From contig NZ_QUZT01000023.1 in assembly GCF_004682045.1 (NCBI RefSeq), positions 20,936 through 84,935 on the forward strand: 64,000 bases of DNA. The letters are read 5' to 3'. Below the pieces are notes generated by a model. That model was given only the letters and a program-made list of their open reading frames with translations. It was not told where the DNA came from and made no database searches. How positions within the stretch are numbered: position 1 is the stretch's first letter; each line of letters opens with the position of its first letter. The DNA is from Pseudomonas nabeulensis (lineage in GTDB: Bacteria; Pseudomonadota; Gammaproteobacteria; Pseudomonadales; Pseudomonadaceae). Both the position numbers and the translations under genes were made by a program. Below, one piece after another: positions 43,235-53,782 of the stretch.

Positions 43235-44581
43235 ATGTTTGGTTCCAACGACGACAAGAAGACCCCAGCTGCGGCTGGCGAGAAAAAAGGCCTGTTTGGA
43301 TGGCTGCGCAAAAAGCCGCAGGAAACCGTCGACGAACAGCCGCAGGTTCAGCCTGAGCCGATCCCAGAGCCCGTAATAGAAGCCGAACCGGTCGTTGAAA
43401 CGCCGGTGCCGGTGGTGTTGCCGATGGCCGAGCCGGTGTTGCAACCGGTGGTCGAGGCCGCGCCAGAGCCTGAACCAGAGCCGGAACCCGAACATAAGCC
43501 ATGGCTTGAATTGCCAGTGGCCGAAGAACCTGTGGCATTGGTTGAAGACGTGCAGGCTGAGCACATCACGCCGCCGATTCCGGCGGTGGTCGAGGTTGCT
43601 GCGCCAGCGGTCATCGAACCAGAACCCGTCGCCGCCGTTGCCGAGCCCAGCAAAACCGGCTTCTTCGCCCGCCTCAAGCAAGGCCTGAGCAAGACCAGCG
43701 CCAGCATCGGCGAAGGCATGGCCAGCCTGTTCCTCGGCAAGAAGGTCATTGATGACGAACTGCTGGAAGACATCGAAACGCGCCTGCTCACTGCCGACGT
43801 GGGTGTCGAAGCCACTGCCGTGATCATCCAGAGCCTGACCCAGAAGGTCGCGCGCAAACAGCTGACCGACGCCGACGCACTCTACAAGTCCCTGCAATCC
43901 GAACTGGCTGCGATGCTCAAGCCCGTGGAAGCCCCGCTGGTGATCACCCCGAACAAGCCGTTCGTGATCCTGGTGGTGGGCGTCAACGGCGCCGGCAAGA
44001 CCACCACCATCGGCAAGCTGGCCAAGAAGCTGCAATCGGAAGGCAAGAAAGTCATGCTGGCCGCCGGTGATACCTTCCGCGCTGCGGCAGTTGAGCAACT
44101 GCAAGTGTGGGGCGAGCGCAACAAGATCCCGGTGATCGCCCAGCACACTGGCGCCGACTCCGCATCGGTGATCTTCGACGCCGTGCAAGCCGCCAAGGCG
44201 CGCAACATTGACGTGTTGATCGCCGATACCGCCGGTCGCCTGCACACCAAAGACAATCTGATGGAAGAACTGAAGAAAGTCCGCCGTGTGATCGGCAAGC
44301 TCGACGCAGACGCCCCGCACGAAGTGCTGCTGGTGCTCGACGCCGGCACCGGGCAGAACGCCATCAGCCAGGCCAAGCAATTCAACCAGACGGTCCAGCT
44401 GACCGGCCTGGCATTGACTAAGCTCGACGGCACGGCCAAGGGCGGTGTGATCTTCGCCCTGGCTAAACAGTTTGGGTTGCCGATTCGTTATATCGGTGTG
44501 GGTGAAGGCATCGACGACTTGCGCACCTTCGAGGCCCAGCCCTTTGTAGAAGCACTTTTCGCCGAGCGGGAGCGTTCATGA
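43235..44581 (+). CDS. ftsY: Signal recognition particle receptor FtsY
   Basis: The 448-residue GTPase docks SRP-ribosome complexes at the inner membrane. A charged N-terminus is followed by an acidic Glu/Pro/Val-rich A domain (about residues 30-145), then the NG domain: GVNGAGKTTTIGKLAKKL (G1), DTAGRLHTK (G3) and LTKLDGTAKGG (G4). The ftsE start overlaps the stop by ATGA. Confidence 0.97.
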   Translation: MFGSNDDKKTPAAAGEKKGLFGWLRKKPQETVDEQPQVQPEPIPEPVIEAEPVVETPVPVVLPMAEPVLQPVVEAAPEPEPEPEPEHKPWLELPVAEEPVALVEDVQAEHITPPIPAVVEVAAPAVIEPEPVAAVAEPSKTGFFARLKQGLSKTSASIGEGMASLFLGKKVIDDELLEDIETRLLTADVGVEATAVIIQSLTQKVARKQLTDADALYKSLQSELAAMLKPVEAPLVITPNKPFVILVVGVNGAGKTTTIGKLAKKLQSEGKKVMLAAGDTFRAAAVEQLQVWGERNKIPVIAQHTGADSASVIFDAVQAAKARNIDVLIADTAGRLHTKDNLMEELKKVRRVIGKLDADAPHEVLLVLDAGTGQNAISQAKQFNQTVQLTGLALTKLDGTAKGGVIFALAKQFGLPIRYIGVGEGIDDLRTFEAQPFVEALFAERERS

Positions 44582-45249
44582 TTCGATTCGAACAGGTCGG
44601 TAAACGCTATGCCAACGGGCATGTGGGCTTGCATGAGCTGAGCTTTCGAGTGCGTCGCGGCGAGTTCTTGTTTGTCACCGGCCATTCCGGTGCCGGTAAA
44701 AGTACCTTGTTGCGCCTGCTGCTGGCCATGGAACGCCCGACCACCGGCAAGCTGCTGCTGGCAGGCCAGGATTTGGCCACCATCAGCAATGCGCAGATTC
44801 CGTTCCTGCGCCGCCAGATCGGCGTGGTGTTCCAGAACCACCAGTTATTGTTCGATCGCACTGTGTTCAACAACGTTGCCTTGCCGCTGCAAATCCTCGG
44901 GCTGTCCAAGGCCGAGATCGTCAAACGCGTGGATTCGGCCCTGGAGCGCGTGGCGCTGTCGGATAAAACCGATCTTTACCCCGGCGACCTGTCCACCGGC
45001 CAGCAACAGCGCGTCGGTATCGCCCGCGCTATCGTCCATCGCCCGGCCTTGCTGCTGGCGGACGAGCCTACCGGTAACCTCGACCCGCGTCTGGCGGCCG
45101 AAATCATGGGCGTGTTCGAAGACATCAACCGCCTGGGCACCAGCGTCTTGATCGCCAGCCACGACCTCGCGTTGATCGCGCGTATGCGCCATCGCATGCT
45201 GACCCTGCAGCGCGGCCGCTTGATCGGTGACGGGGAGGCTGGCGTATGA
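44578..45249 (+). CDS. ftsE: Cell-division ABC ATPase FtsE
   Basis: The 223-residue ATPase has Walker A GHSGAGKSTLL, signature LSTGQQQRVGIARA and Walker B LLLADEPTGNLD. With FtsX it couples ATP hydrolysis at the septum to activation of periplasmic amidases. It overlaps both neighbours by 4 bp, which shows translational coupling of ftsY-ftsE-ftsX. Confidence 0.97.
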   Translation: MIRFEQVGKRYANGHVGLHELSFRVRRGEFLFVTGHSGAGKSTLLRLLLAMERPTTGKLLLAGQDLATISNAQIPFLRRQIGVVFQNHQLLFDRTVFNNVALPLQILGLSKAEIVKRVDSALERVALSDKTDLYPGDLSTGQQQRVGIARAIVHRPALLLADEPTGNLDPRLAAEIMGVFEDINRLGTSVLIASHDLALIARMRHRMLTLQRGRLIGDGEAGV

Positions 45250-46271
45250 GTGCAACACGCAGCCCTAAAGTCTCCGAACGCGTGGCGCCGAAAGCCGCCG
45301 ACCCGCAGCCGCAGAAGAAAAAACACGACCACGATGACGATGGCCCGGACTTCCGTACGCTGTTGCGCGCCTGGATTGAAAGCCACCGCGCCAGCCTGCT
45401 GGACAGCCTGCGTCGCTTGGGTAAACAGCCGATTGGCAGCTTTTTCACCTGCCTGGTCATGGCCGTGGCCCTGAGCCTGCCGATGGGCTTGTCGCTGTTG
45501 CTGAATAATGTGGAGCGCCTCGGCGGTTCCTGGCAGCGCGCCGCGCAGATTTCCCTGTACCTGAACATCGATGCCAGCGCCAAGGACGGGGAGTCCCTGC
45601 GCGACGACATCAAGAACCTGCCGGGCGTGGCCGATGCCGAGTACATCAGCCGCGACCAGGCCCTTGAAGAGTTCCAGCAACAATCCGGCCTGGGCGAGGC
45701 ACTTAAAGAGCTGCCGCAGAACCCGCTGCCGGGCGTGGTGCTGGTGACGCCGAACGAAGTGGACAAGCCCGCCCTGGAAGCCCTGCGACAAAAACTCGCA
45801 GAGATGCCCAAGGTGCAACAGGCTCAGCTTGATCTAGTCTGGGTAGAACGCCTGGCGGCGATTCTCAAGCTGGGTGACCGCTTTGTGTTCGGCCTGACGG
45901 TGCTGTTGGTGTCTGCATTACTTTTGGTGATAGGTAATACCATTCGTCTTCATATTGAAAACCGCCGCACCGAGATCGAAGTGATTAAACTGGTCGGCGG
46001 CACGGACAGCTATGTGCGTCGTCCTTTTCTGTACATGGGCGCGCTTTATGGCTTTGGTGCCGGGATTTTGTCCTGGGGCGTGTTGGCGTTTGGCCTGGAC
46101 TGGCTGAACGACGCGGTTATCGGGCTGGCTGGGTTGTACGGCAGCGATTTCGCCCTGGCGGGCGTGCCGGTAGCCGATGGTCTGAGTCTCTTGCTTGGTG
46201 CCGTGTTGTTGGGGTATATCGGTGCGTGGATTGCGGTCGCTCGTCACTTACGTGAGCTGGCACCGAAGTAG
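45246..46271 (+). CDS. ftsX: Cell-division membrane protein FtsX
   Basis: The 341-residue protein has a charged cytoplasmic N-terminal extension (residues 1-50, with KKKHDHDDDG), a first TM near residues 70-92, a periplasmic loop of about 120 residues that contacts amidase activators, and three more TMs in the C-terminal half, including VLLVSALLLVIGNTIRL. It partners FtsE. Confidence 0.95.
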   Translation: MSATRSPKVSERVAPKAADPQPQKKKHDHDDDGPDFRTLLRAWIESHRASLLDSLRRLGKQPIGSFFTCLVMAVALSLPMGLSLLLNNVERLGGSWQRAAQISLYLNIDASAKDGESLRDDIKNLPGVADAEYISRDQALEEFQQQSGLGEALKELPQNPLPGVVLVTPNEVDKPALEALRQKLAEMPKVQQAQLDLVWVERLAAILKLGDRFVFGLTVLLVSALLLVIGNTIRLHIENRRTEIEVIKLVGGTDSYVRRPFLYMGALYGFGAGILSWGVLAFGLDWLNDAVIGLAGLYGSDFALAGVPVADGLSLLLGAVLLGYIGAWIAVARHLRELAPK

Positions 46272-46323
46272 TTAATGTCAAATTAATGTGGTTTCGTTTG
46301 TATTGACCGTATCAGTGGTTTAG

Positions 46324-46351
46324 GGAACTTGTCCTACGGTTTCCGGTCAAT
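46324..46351 (+). promoter_or_regulatory. AlgU/RpoE-type promoter upstream of rpoH
   Basis: GGAACTT (46324-46330) followed after 16 bp by TCAAT (46347-46351) fits the -35 and spacing of AlgU (sigma-22, sigma-E-like) promoters; the -10 match is partial. It lies about 48 bp upstream of rpoH. In P. aeruginosa, rpoH is known to have an AlgU-dependent promoter. Confidence 0.6.
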
Positions 46352-46398
46352 TTTCGCAGTGCTGAACTGCACGAGTTATGTAAGTCGGAGGTTTCGTA

Positions 46399-47253
46399 AT
46401 GACCACTTCTTTGCAACCTGCTTATGCTCTGGTCCCAGGTGCGAACCTGGAGGCGTATGTGCACACGGTCAACAGCATTCCATTGCTGACGCCCGAGCAG
46501 GAGCGTGAACTGGCCGAGAGTCTCTACTATGAGCAGGATTTGGGGGCGGCTCGGCAGATGGTGCTCGCCCACCTGCGTTTTGTCGTACATATCGCCCGTA
46601 GCTATAGCGGCTACGGCCTGGCCCAGGCTGACCTGATCCAGGAAGGCAACGTTGGCCTGATGAAGGCGGTGAAACGCTTCAACCCTGAAATGGGTGTGCG
46701 TTTGGTGTCGTTTGCCGTGCACTGGATCAAGGCGGAAATCCACGAGTTCATCCTGCGCAACTGGCGCATCGTGAAAGTGGCGACCACCAAGGCCCAGCGC
46801 AAACTGTTCTTCAACCTGCGCAGCCAGAAAAAACGCCTGGCGTGGCTGAACAACGAGGAAGTCCACCGCGTGGCCGAAAGCCTCGGCGTGGAACCCCGTG
46901 AAGTGCGCGAGATGGAAAGCCGCCTGACCGGTCATGACATGGCCTTCGACCCGGCCGCCGAAGCGGACGACGACAGCGCCTTCCAATCGCCGGCCAACTA
47001 CCTGGAAGACCACCGGTACGACCCGGCGCGTCAACTGGAGGATGCGGACTGGAGCGACAACTCCAACCACAACCTGCACGAAGCGCTGGAAGTGCTGGAC
47101 GACCGCAGCCGTGACATCCTCTACCAGCGCTGGCTGGCAGAAGACAAAGCCACGCTGCACGACCTGGCGCAGAAGTACAACGTGTCGGCCGAGCGGATTC
47201 GCCAGCTTGAGAAAAGCGCGATGAACAAGCTGAAACTGTCGATCGCTGCCTGA
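46399..47253 (+). CDS. rpoH: Heat-shock sigma factor RpoH
   Basis: The 284-residue sigma-32 has region 2 ([30 protein letters not shown]), the RpoH-box region ([13 protein letters not shown]) that affects stability and core binding, and region 4 ([29 protein letters not shown]). A CGGAGG ribosome site precedes ATG 46399. It follows ftsX in the standard order but has its own promoter region. Confidence 0.97.
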   Translation: MTTSLQPAYALVPGANLEAYVHTVNSIPLLTPEQERELAESLYYEQDLGAARQMVLAHLRFVVHIARSYSGYGLAQADLIQEGNVGLMKAVKRFNPEMGVRLVSFAVHWIKAEIHEFILRNWRIVKVATTKAQRKLFFNLRSQKKRLAWLNNEEVHRVAESLGVEPREVREMESRLTGHDMAFDPAAEADDDSAFQSPANYLEDHRYDPARQLEDADWSDNSNHNLHEALEVLDDRSRDILYQRWLAEDKATLHDLAQKYNVSAERIRQLEKSAMNKLKLSIAA

Positions 47254-47285
47254 TCCAGCTCCAGCTGGCAACGCTGGGTCAAAAA

Positions 47286-47374
47286 TGTGGGAGGGGGCTT
47301 GCCCCCGATAGCGGTGGGTCAGTCAGTTTATGTGTGGCTGACCCATTGCAATCGGGGGCAAGCCCCCTCCCACA
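47286..47374. repeat. REP pair (type 1)
   Basis: Inverted units at 47286-47309 and 47351-47374 lie between the convergent rpoH and mtgA genes. Confidence 0.95.
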
Positions 47375-47389
47375 TTGTTTTGTGTTGTG

Positions 47390-48112
47390 TCAGTCGGACC
47401 AGGGGGCTTTTCGGGAGTTGTTCAGTTCGACCAGGTAGCTGTCGCCGCCCAGTTGACTCATCTGCTGCCGAATCCACGCCGCCCGCCGTGCCACATAGGC
47501 CGTCGGATGGCTGGCACTCCACACTCGCGGGTTCGGCAACACTGCCGCCAGATAACTGGCCTGCTGGCGAGAAAGCCCCTTGGCACTCACCCCAAAGTGA
47601 TGCCGCGCCGCCGCTTCCGCGCCAAACACCCCTTCATCCCATTCAACGCTATTGAGGTACACCTCAAGAATCCGTTGCTTGGGCCACAGTATCTCGATCA
47701 ACCCGGTAAACCACGCCTCCAGCCCTTTGCGCAGATAACTGCGGCCTGCCCACAGGAACAGGTTTTTCGACACCTGCTGGCTCAAGGTACTGGCGCCGCG
47801 AATCGAACCGCCGCGCTCGTTATGCAGGATCGCCGCCTGGATCGCACCGAAATCAAAGCCCCAGTGCTGCGGGAAGCGTTGGTCTTCACCGGCCATCACC
47901 GCCACTTTCAGGTCATCGGAGATCTGGTCCCACGGCACCCAGGTGCGTTGCAGGTCAATCGGTTCGCCGTCGACCCAGGATTCAACCTTGCGCTCCACCA
48001 TCAACGCGGTGCCCGGCGGCGGGACGACACGGAACAGCAACACCAGCAGCACGCTGGCGATGGCAAACCATTTCACGACGTTGAGCAAACGACTAAAGAG
48101 GAAACGCAGCAT
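47390..48112 (-). CDS. mtgA: Monofunctional peptidoglycan glycosyltransferase
   Basis: The 240-residue GT51 enzyme polymerises lipid II. It has one N-terminal TM (about residues 13-30, [18 protein letters not shown]), the catalytic Glu motif [12 protein letters not shown] and the second GT51 motif [21 protein letters not shown]. No transpeptidase domain follows, so it is the stand-alone form. Confidence 0.95.
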   Translation of the reverse strand: MLRFLFSRLLNVVKWFAIASVLLVLLFRVVPPPGTALMVERKVESWVDGEPIDLQRTWVPWDQISDDLKVAVMAGEDQRFPQHWGFDFGAIQAAILHNERGGSIRGASTLSQQVSKNLFLWAGRSYLRKGLEAWFTGLIEILWPKQRILEVYLNSVEWDEGVFGAEAAARHHFGVSAKGLSRQQASYLAAVLPNPRVWSASHPTAYVARRAAWIRQQMSQLGGDSYLVELNNSRKAPWSD

Positions 48113-48186
48113 AGAGATGGCTTGGCCGAACCCGTTGAGCGGGCCATTATACAGACCCGGCCCTTTGCGTCTGACTGGAGTTCCTC

Positions 48187-48564
48187 ATGTTGCGTGGCTT
48201 TCTGATGTTGGCTGCCTTTTTCGGCTTCACCGGTGTTGCCCTCGGCGCCTTTGCTGCCCACGGCCTGAAAAACCGCCTGAGCGCCGAGTACCTGGCAATC
48301 TTCCACACCGGTGTGACTTACCAGCTGGTGCACACTCTGGCGCTGTTCGGCGTAGCGCTGCTGGCGGCGCATATTCCTGGTCGGTTGGTCAGCTGGGCGG
48401 GGATTTCGTTTACCGTCGGCATCCTGCTGTTCTCCGGTAGCCTGTATGTGTTGACGCTGACAGGTTTCAGCAAGCTTGGGATCATCACACCGTTTGGTGG
48501 ATTGGCGTTCCTGTTGGGCTGGTTCTTCCTCGGCCTGGCGGCGTGGCGCCTGCAGGCTGCCTGA
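48187..48564 (+). CDS. DUF423 (YgdD-like) membrane protein
   Basis: This 125-residue protein of about four TM segments starts MLRGFLMLAAFFGFTGVALGAFAAHGLK. The GAFAAHGL motif near residue 20 is the DUF423 signature. Function is unknown. It lies upstream of thiS on the same strand. Confidence 0.88.
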   Translation: MLRGFLMLAAFFGFTGVALGAFAAHGLKNRLSAEYLAIFHTGVTYQLVHTLALFGVALLAAHIPGRLVSWAGISFTVGILLFSGSLYVLTLTGFSKLGIITPFGGLAFLLGWFFLGLAAWRLQAA

Positions 48565-48635
48565 CCAAGGGGCTTGGGCCGGCCACGTCAATCGGGCTAG
48601 AATGCGGGCCCCTAAAAACGATGGCGGCCCGTGGC

Positions 48636-48836
48636 ATGCGCATTCAGTTGAACGGCGAATCCTTTGAACTGCCCGACGGTGAAACCGTTGCGGCCCTGCT
48701 GACCCGTCTGGACTTAACCTCGCGTCGCGTCGCAGTGGAACTCAACCTGGATATCGTCCCGCGTAGCCTGCACGCCGAGACCGCACTCACCGAAGGTGAC
48801 CAGGTCGAAGTGGTCCACGCCATCGGCGGCGGTTAG
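48636..48836 (+). CDS. thiS: Sulfur carrier protein ThiS
   Basis: The 66-residue ubiquitin-like protein ends in the Gly-Gly tail (HAIGGG) that is adenylated and thiocarboxylated for thiazole synthesis. It begins [19 protein letters not shown] choose ATG 48636; the overlapping longer frame from 48543 runs into the DUF423 gene. thiG follows 58 bp on. Confidence 0.93.
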   Translation: MRIQLNGESFELPDGETVAALLTRLDLTSRRVAVELNLDIVPRSLHAETALTEGDQVEVVHAIGGG

Positions 48837-48894
48837 TCCCGCTTTTTCAAGAGCCCCGGATTCTGCAGAACCTCACCCATTTCGAGGATTTCCC

Positions 48895-49689
48895 ATGAGC
48901 ATCGTTCGTAGCGACAAGCCCTTCGTCCTGGCCGGTCGTACCTACCAGTCCCGTCTGCTGGTCGGCACCGGCAAGTACCGTGACATGGAAGAAACCCGCC
49001 TGGCCATCGAAGCCTCGGGCGCCGAGATCGTCACCTTCGCCGTACGCCGCACCAACCTCGGCCAGATCGAAGGCGAGCCGAACCTGCTCGAAGTGTTGTC
49101 GCCGGATCGCTACACCTTCCTGCCCAACACCGCCGGTTGCTACGACGCCATCGAAGCCGTGCGCACCTGCCGCCTGGCCCGTGAGCTGCTCGACGGCCAT
49201 AACCTGGTGAAGCTGGAAGTGCTGGCCGACCAGAAAACCCTGTTTCCCAACGTGATCGAAACCCTCAAGGCCGCCGAAACCCTGGTCAAGGAAGGCTTCG
49301 ACGTGATGGTCTACACCAGCGATGACCCGATCATCGCCCGCCAACTCGCCGAAATCGGCTGCATCGCCGTGATGCCGCTGGCTGGTTTGATCGGTTCCGG
49401 CCTGGGTATCTGCAATCCGTACAACCTGCAGATCATCCTCGAAGAAGCCAAGATTCCGGTGCTGGTGGATGCGGGCGTGGGCACCGCCTCCGACGCGACC
49501 ATCGCCATGGAGCTGGGCTGCGACGCGGTGCTGATGAACTCGGCCCTCGCCCATGCCCAGCAACCGATCATGATGGCCGAAGCCATGAAACACGCCATCG
49601 TTGCAGGCCGCCTGGCCTACCTCGCCGGCCGCATGCCGAAAAAACTCTACGCCAGCGCCTCCTCGCCGCTGGATGGTCTGATCAAGTAA
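48895..49689 (+). CDS. thiG: Thiazole synthase ThiG
   Basis: The 264-residue TIM-barrel enzyme condenses DXP, the ThiS thiocarboxylate and dehydroglycine into the thiamin thiazole. It has [11 protein letters not shown], the Schiff-base Lys in [10 protein letters not shown], and phosphate-binding [12 protein letters not shown] and [11 protein letters not shown]. The start [14 protein letters not shown] at 48895 is chosen, with GAGGAT upstream. Confidence 0.97.
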   Translation: MSIVRSDKPFVLAGRTYQSRLLVGTGKYRDMEETRLAIEASGAEIVTFAVRRTNLGQIEGEPNLLEVLSPDRYTFLPNTAGCYDAIEAVRTCRLARELLDGHNLVKLEVLADQKTLFPNVIETLKAAETLVKEGFDVMVYTSDDPIIARQLAEIGCIAVMPLAGLIGSGLGICNPYNLQIILEEAKIPVLVDAGVGTASDATIAMELGCDAVLMNSALAHAQQPIMMAEAMKHAIVAGRLAYLAGRMPKKLYASASSPLDGLIK

Positions 49690-49698
49690 GAGCCATTG

Positions 49699-50424
49699 AT
49701 GACTGAATCAAACGAAACGCCGAACACGGTAGAAGAAGGCGACGAGTCCAAGCACCGCCGCATCAAAAGTTTTGTGATGCGCGCCGGTCGCATGACCGAA
49801 GGCCAGCAAAAGGGCCTGGAGCAAGGTACGCCGCTGTTCGTATTGCCCTTGGCCGATGCGCCGGTGGACTACGACCAGGTGTTTGGCCGCTCGGCACCAC
49901 GTTCCCTTGAAATCGGTTTCGGCATGGGCCACTCCCTTCTGGAAATGGCGGCCGCCGCGCCGGATCAGGACTTTATCGGCGTGGAAGTGCATCGCCCGGG
50001 TGTCGGCGCGCTGCTTAACGGCGTGCTGACCCAAGGCCTGACCAACCTGCGGGTGTATGACTGCGACGCGATTGAAGTGCTTAATCGCTGCATCGCCGAC
50101 AACAGCCTCGACCGCCTGATGCTGTTCTTCCCCGATCCATGGCACAAAGCCCGTCACCACAAGCGCCGCATCGTCCAGGCGTCCTTCGCGGAGCTGGTGC
50201 GCAGCAAGCTGAAAGTGGGCGGCATCCTGCACATGGCTACCGACTGGGAGCCGTATGCCGAATACATGCTGGAAGTGATGAACGTCGCGCCTGGCTACCG
50301 CAACATTGCCGAGGACGGCAAATGCGTGCCACGCCCGGCCGAGCGGCCGATCACCAAGTTCGAACGTCGCGGTGAGCGGTTGGGGCATGGTGTGTGGGAT
50401 CTGAAATTCGAGAAGCTGGCGTAA
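49699..50424 (+). CDS. trmB: tRNA (guanine-N7)-methyltransferase TrmB
   Basis: The 241-residue SAM enzyme makes m7G46 in tRNA. It has the SAM motif [15 protein letters not shown] and the TrmB signature [21 protein letters not shown] immediately before the ATG at 49699 is a less likely start. It lies 9 bp after thiG, so the group is an operon. Confidence 0.95.
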   Translation: MTESNETPNTVEEGDESKHRRIKSFVMRAGRMTEGQQKGLEQGTPLFVLPLADAPVDYDQVFGRSAPRSLEIGFGMGHSLLEMAAAAPDQDFIGVEVHRPGVGALLNGVLTQGLTNLRVYDCDAIEVLNRCIADNSLDRLMLFFPDPWHKARHHKRRIVQASFAELVRSKLKVGGILHMATDWEPYAEYMLEVMNVAPGYRNIAEDGKCVPRPAERPITKFERRGERLGHGVWDLKFEKLA

Positions 50425-50452
50425 CCCGCCACTGACTTGAAATGCAATCAAA

Positions 50453-50541
50453 GGTGGGAGGGGGCTTGCCCCCGATGGCAGGGTGTCAGCAAACATATGT
50501 TTAACTGACCCACCGCTATCGGGGGCAAGCCCCCTCCCACA
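50453..50541. repeat. REP pair (type 1)
   Basis: Inverted units lie at about 50453-50476 and 50518-50541; the left unit has a small change in its outer flank. The pair is between the convergent trmB and DUF3392 genes. Confidence 0.93.
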
Positions 50542-50564
50542 TTTGATCCACGTTGTTTCTGGGG

Positions 50565-50888
50565 TCAGCGGCGGTCTGCTACTACGCCAATCAATACCAG
50601 CACCACCACCAACACCGGCGCCAGGCTGTAGTTATTGAACTGGCTCAACCCCCGCACAATCCACGGCGTGGCGTAGATCAACGCGGCACCGCTGCCGATC
50701 ATGCACACCAGCGCCATCAACGGTACGCGCAGCGCTCCGGCGATACTGCCCAGGCGTGCTTCGACCCAGCCCTTGATGTCGGCGCCAAACAGCACCAGCA
50801 GGCAACCTACCAAGGCCAAGGAGATTTCCGACAGGTTGCTACGGCTCCAGCGGGATACGGTGGCGAGCAGGTCGAGTACCAAATCCAT
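50565..50888 (-). CDS. DUF3392 small membrane protein
   Basis: This 107-residue protein has about three hydrophobic helices (LALVGCLLVLFGADI, VPLMALVCMIGSGAALIYA, LAPVLVVVLVLIGVVAD). It matches DUF3392 in length and layout. Function is unknown. It is the last gene of the leftward hemW group, 18 bp after the hemW stop. Confidence 0.75.
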   Translation of the reverse strand: MDLVLDLLATVSRWSRSNLSEISLALVGCLLVLFGADIKGWVEARLGSIAGALRVPLMALVCMIGSGAALIYATPWIVRGLSQFNNYSLAPVLVVVLVLIGVVADRR

Positions 50889-50906
50889 TCGATTTCCTTA
50901 GAGCGA

Positions 50907-52109
50907 TCAGCTCAAAAACTTCTGCAACAGGTCATTGAGAAAGAGTTGCCCGCGGTCGGTCGCCGCCAGGCGTGACGGTTCGACCTGCATTAAGCCACTT
51001 TGTTCGGCCTCGCGGCGGCCTTCGTCCAGGCTCGCCAGGTCCAGCCCGGTACGCTCGGCGTAGAGCCTGGCGTCAACCCCGTCGGTAAGGCGCAAGGCGT
51101 TCATCAGGAACTCGAACGGCAGCTCTTCGTTGGTCAGTTCTTTCGCACCGGCTTGAAAGCTTTTGGCCGGGTTGAGGTAGTCCTTGGGTGCTCGGGTTTT
51201 CCAGGTGCGCACAATGCGCCCGTCCGGGTGGCTGAGCTTGCCGTGGGCGCCGGCGCCGATACCGATGAAGTCGCCAAAGCTCCAGTAATTCAGGTTGTGC
51301 CGCGCCGGGCGACCGGGTTGGGCATAGGCCGACACTTCGTATTGCGCGTAACCGTGTTCGGCCAGCAGTGCCTGGCCGGCTTCCTGAATGTCCCACAACG
51401 TGTCGTCTTCGGGCAGCGCGGGTGGCTGGTTCCAGAACACGGTGTTGGGTTCCAGGGTCAGCTGATACCAGGACAAGTGCGTCGGCTTGAGCGCAATGGC
51501 TTGGCGCAGGTCGCTCAGGGCGTCGTCCAGAGACTGATTGGGCAAACCATGCATCAGGTCCAGGTTGAAGTTATCGAACCCGGCCTGGCGGGCCATGCCG
51601 GCGGCGCGTACGGCTTCATCGCCGTTGTGGATGCGCCCCAGGGCTTCAAGTTTCTCCTGCTGAAAACTCTGGATGCCGATGGACAGCCGATTGATCCCCA
51701 GCTTGCGATACGCCACGAACTTCTCTTGCTCGAACGTGCCGGGGTTGGCTTCCAGGGTGATCTCGATGTCGCCGGCAAACGGGATGCGTGCCTCCACGCC
51801 TCTGAGCAAGAGACCCAGCGCGGCGGCGCTGAACAGGCTTGGCGTGCCGCCGCCAAAGAAGATCGAACTCAATTCACGGCCATACACCGCGTGCAGGTCC
51901 TGATCGAGGTCGGCCAGCAAGGCGTCCACATATTCTTCTTCCGGTAGCACGTTGCTGGCGGTATGGGAGTTGAAGTCGCAATAAGGGCATTTGCGCACGC
52001 ACCACGGGATGTGGATGTACAGCGCCAAGGGTGGCAACACGGGCAGGGCTGCCCGTGGCGTTTGCGCGCCGCCGTGGATCAGCGGTTGCGCAGAGGTGTT
52101 TTGGGTCAT
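50907..52109 (-). CDS. hemW: HemW, radical-SAM heme chaperone
   Basis: The 400-residue protein has the radical SAM CxxxCxxC motif in [14 protein letters not shown] near residue 40, [11 protein letters not shown], and a HemN-like C-terminal domain. It lacks the extra Cys ligand pattern of true HemN, and the family is now regarded as heme chaperones rather than coproporphyrinogen oxidases. It overlaps rdgB by 4 bp. Confidence 0.93.
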   Translation of the reverse strand: MTQNTSAQPLIHGGAQTPRAALPVLPPLALYIHIPWCVRKCPYCDFNSHTASNVLPEEEYVDALLADLDQDLHAVYGRELSSIFFGGGTPSLFSAAALGLLLRGVEARIPFAGDIEITLEANPGTFEQEKFVAYRKLGINRLSIGIQSFQQEKLEALGRIHNGDEAVRAAGMARQAGFDNFNLDLMHGLPNQSLDDALSDLRQAIALKPTHLSWYQLTLEPNTVFWNQPPALPEDDTLWDIQEAGQALLAEHGYAQYEVSAYAQPGRPARHNLNYWSFGDFIGIGAGAHGKLSHPDGRIVRTWKTRAPKDYLNPAKSFQAGAKELTNEELPFEFLMNALRLTDGVDARLYAERTGLDLASLDEGRREAEQSGLMQVEPSRLAATDRGQLFLNDLLQKFLS

Positions 52110-52702
52110 TTCAGGCTCAGGCGTTGGCGCAGCAAATCCATTGCGCGGGCGCGGTGGCTGATCTGGTTCTTGTCGGCCGGGCTCAGTTCGGCGCTGGAGA
52201 CATTGCGCTCCGGCACCCAGAACAGTGGGTCGTAGCCAAAGCCATGCTCACCGCTGGCCGCGTGCAGGATGCGCCCGTGCCACAGGCCTTCGCACAGGAT
52301 AGGCAGCGGGTCATCGGCATGGCGCACCAGCGCCAGCACGCACACGAATTGCGCGCCGCGCTCGGCGTCCGGCACGTCCTTGAGGGCGTCGAGCAGCTTG
52401 GCGTTGTTGGCCGCATCGCCCTTGCCATCGGCATAACGCGCCGAATAGATGCCAGGGGCGCCGCCGAGGAAGTCCACCGCCAGGCCCGAATCATCCGCCA
52501 GCGCGGGCAGGCCGGAGATGCGTGCAGCGTTGCGTGCCTTGAGGATGGCGTTTTCGACGAACGACAGGCCGGTCTCCTCCGGCTCCACCTGGCTGAACTC
52601 GCCGATGGAGCGCAGTTGCACGGATTCACCGAGCATGGCCTGCAGTTCTTTGAGTTTGCCGGCGTTATGGCTGGCCAGTACGAGTTGGGTAAGGTTCATC
52701 AT
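52106..52702 (-). CDS. rdgB: XTP/dITP diphosphatase RdgB
   Basis: The 198-residue house-cleaning nucleotidase hydrolyses ITP, dITP and XTP to keep deaminated purines out of nucleic acids. It has [16 protein letters not shown] at the N-terminus, [23 protein letters not shown], and the C-terminal ISHRARAMD. It overlaps both neighbouring genes by 4 bp. Confidence 0.96.
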   Translation of the reverse strand: MMNLTQLVLASHNAGKLKELQAMLGESVQLRSIGEFSQVEPEETGLSFVENAILKARNAARISGLPALADDSGLAVDFLGGAPGIYSARYADGKGDAANNAKLLDALKDVPDAERGAQFVCVLALVRHADDPLPILCEGLWHGRILHAASGEHGFGYDPLFWVPERNVSSAELSPADKNQISHRARAMDLLRQRLSLK

Positions 52703-53133
52703 TCGGCCGGGAAAAGTTCTTGGACAAAGCTGAAACCGTGGGCCTTGCCGCCGGTTTCAACATTGATGGTGAAAGTCTTGAATTCCTGCTGCGGCACCGA
52801 GTAGGGCGCGAGGTAGTTGGTCACGCCTTTTTCGGTGATCTGCTTGAACGTCAGCACTTCACTTTTGCCCAGCGAGTCCTTGATGGTGCCGGTCACTTGC
52901 GCCACCACCGGCGTCACGCCCTTGAACACGGAGACGTTGATCAAGCCTTTGTTCTTGCTGCGCACCACGCCCACGGCCTGGGCGGTTTCCGGTTGCAGGA
53001 AGCTGGAAGTGAAGGTGTTGTAGCGCACGGTGATATCGCCAAATTCTTTCGTGCGGTTAGGGTCGATAACGTCGGCGGCCATGGCGTTGGCGCCAAGCAG
53101 TGCAGTCAATAGAAAAATAGCCAAACGACTCAT
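52699..53133 (-). CDS. DUF4426 periplasmic protein
   Basis: The 144-residue protein has a signal peptide ([16 protein letters not shown]) and one DUF4426 domain ([17 protein letters not shown]). Function is unknown. It sits between metW and rdgB, as in other pseudomonads, and overlaps rdgB by 4 bp. Confidence 0.85.
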   Translation of the reverse strand: MSRLAIFLLTALLGANAMAADVIDPNRTKEFGDITVRYNTFTSSFLQPETAQAVGVVRSKNKGLINVSVFKGVTPVVAQVTGTIKDSLGKSEVLTFKQITEKGVTNYLAPYSVPQQEFKTFTINVETGGKAHGFSFVQELFPAE

Positions 53134-53154
53134 GAGCGTCCCTCTTGAAAATGA

Positions 53155-53775
53155 TTAGACGGCAATTTTGTGGTCGGTCAGGCCAGGACTGCTGACCCGG
53201 TAAATACCGATTTCGCCCAACAGATTGGGCCATAGTTTACTCGCCCAGCCGTGACGGTGCTGCTGATCGACGGCCAGACGGTTGATAACCTTGGCGTGAC
53301 GCTCGCCACACAGCGCTTCGAAGTCTTCAAAGGTGCAGAAGTGAATGTTCGGCGTGTTGTACCAGGTGTACGGCAGGAAGTCCGACACCGGCATGCGGCC
53401 CTTGGTGGCGAGGTACCAGCGGCAGCGCCAGTGACCGAAGTTTGGGAAGGTGATGATGCACTGACGGCCCACGCGCAACATCTCGTCGAGAATGCGATCG
53501 GGGTAGTGCACCGCCTGCAGGGCCTGGGTCATCACCACGATATCGAAGCTGTTGCTGGCAAAGTTGCCCAGGCCCTTGTCCAGGTCCTGCTCGATCACGT
53601 TGATGCCCTTGGCCACGCACTGGGCGATGTTGTCCGGGTCGTTTTCCAGGCCGTAGCCGGTGACTTGCTTGTTGTCCCGCAGCCAGCTCAGCAGTTCGCC
53701 ATCACCGCAGCCCAGGTCGAGCACGCGGCTGCCGGCGGGGATCCATTCTTGGATGATGTCCAGGTCGGCTCTCAT
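53155..53775 (-). CDS. metW: MetW, methionine biosynthesis partner of MetX
   Basis: The 206-residue methyltransferase-fold protein has SAM-like motif I VLDLGCGDGELLSWL and MTQALQAVHYPDRILDEMLRVG. In Pseudomonas MetW is required with MetX for homoserine acylation, and its own catalytic activity is unclear. It lies 7 bp after metX, so they are co-transcribed. Confidence 0.95.
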   Translation of the reverse strand: MRADLDIIQEWIPAGSRVLDLGCGDGELLSWLRDNKQVTGYGLENDPDNIAQCVAKGINVIEQDLDKGLGNFASNSFDIVVMTQALQAVHYPDRILDEMLRVGRQCIITFPNFGHWRCRWYLATKGRMPVSDFLPYTWYNTPNIHFCTFEDFEALCGERHAKVINRLAVDQQHRHGWASKLWPNLLGEIGIYRVSSPGLTDHKIAV

Positions 53776-53782
53776 GGCGTTC

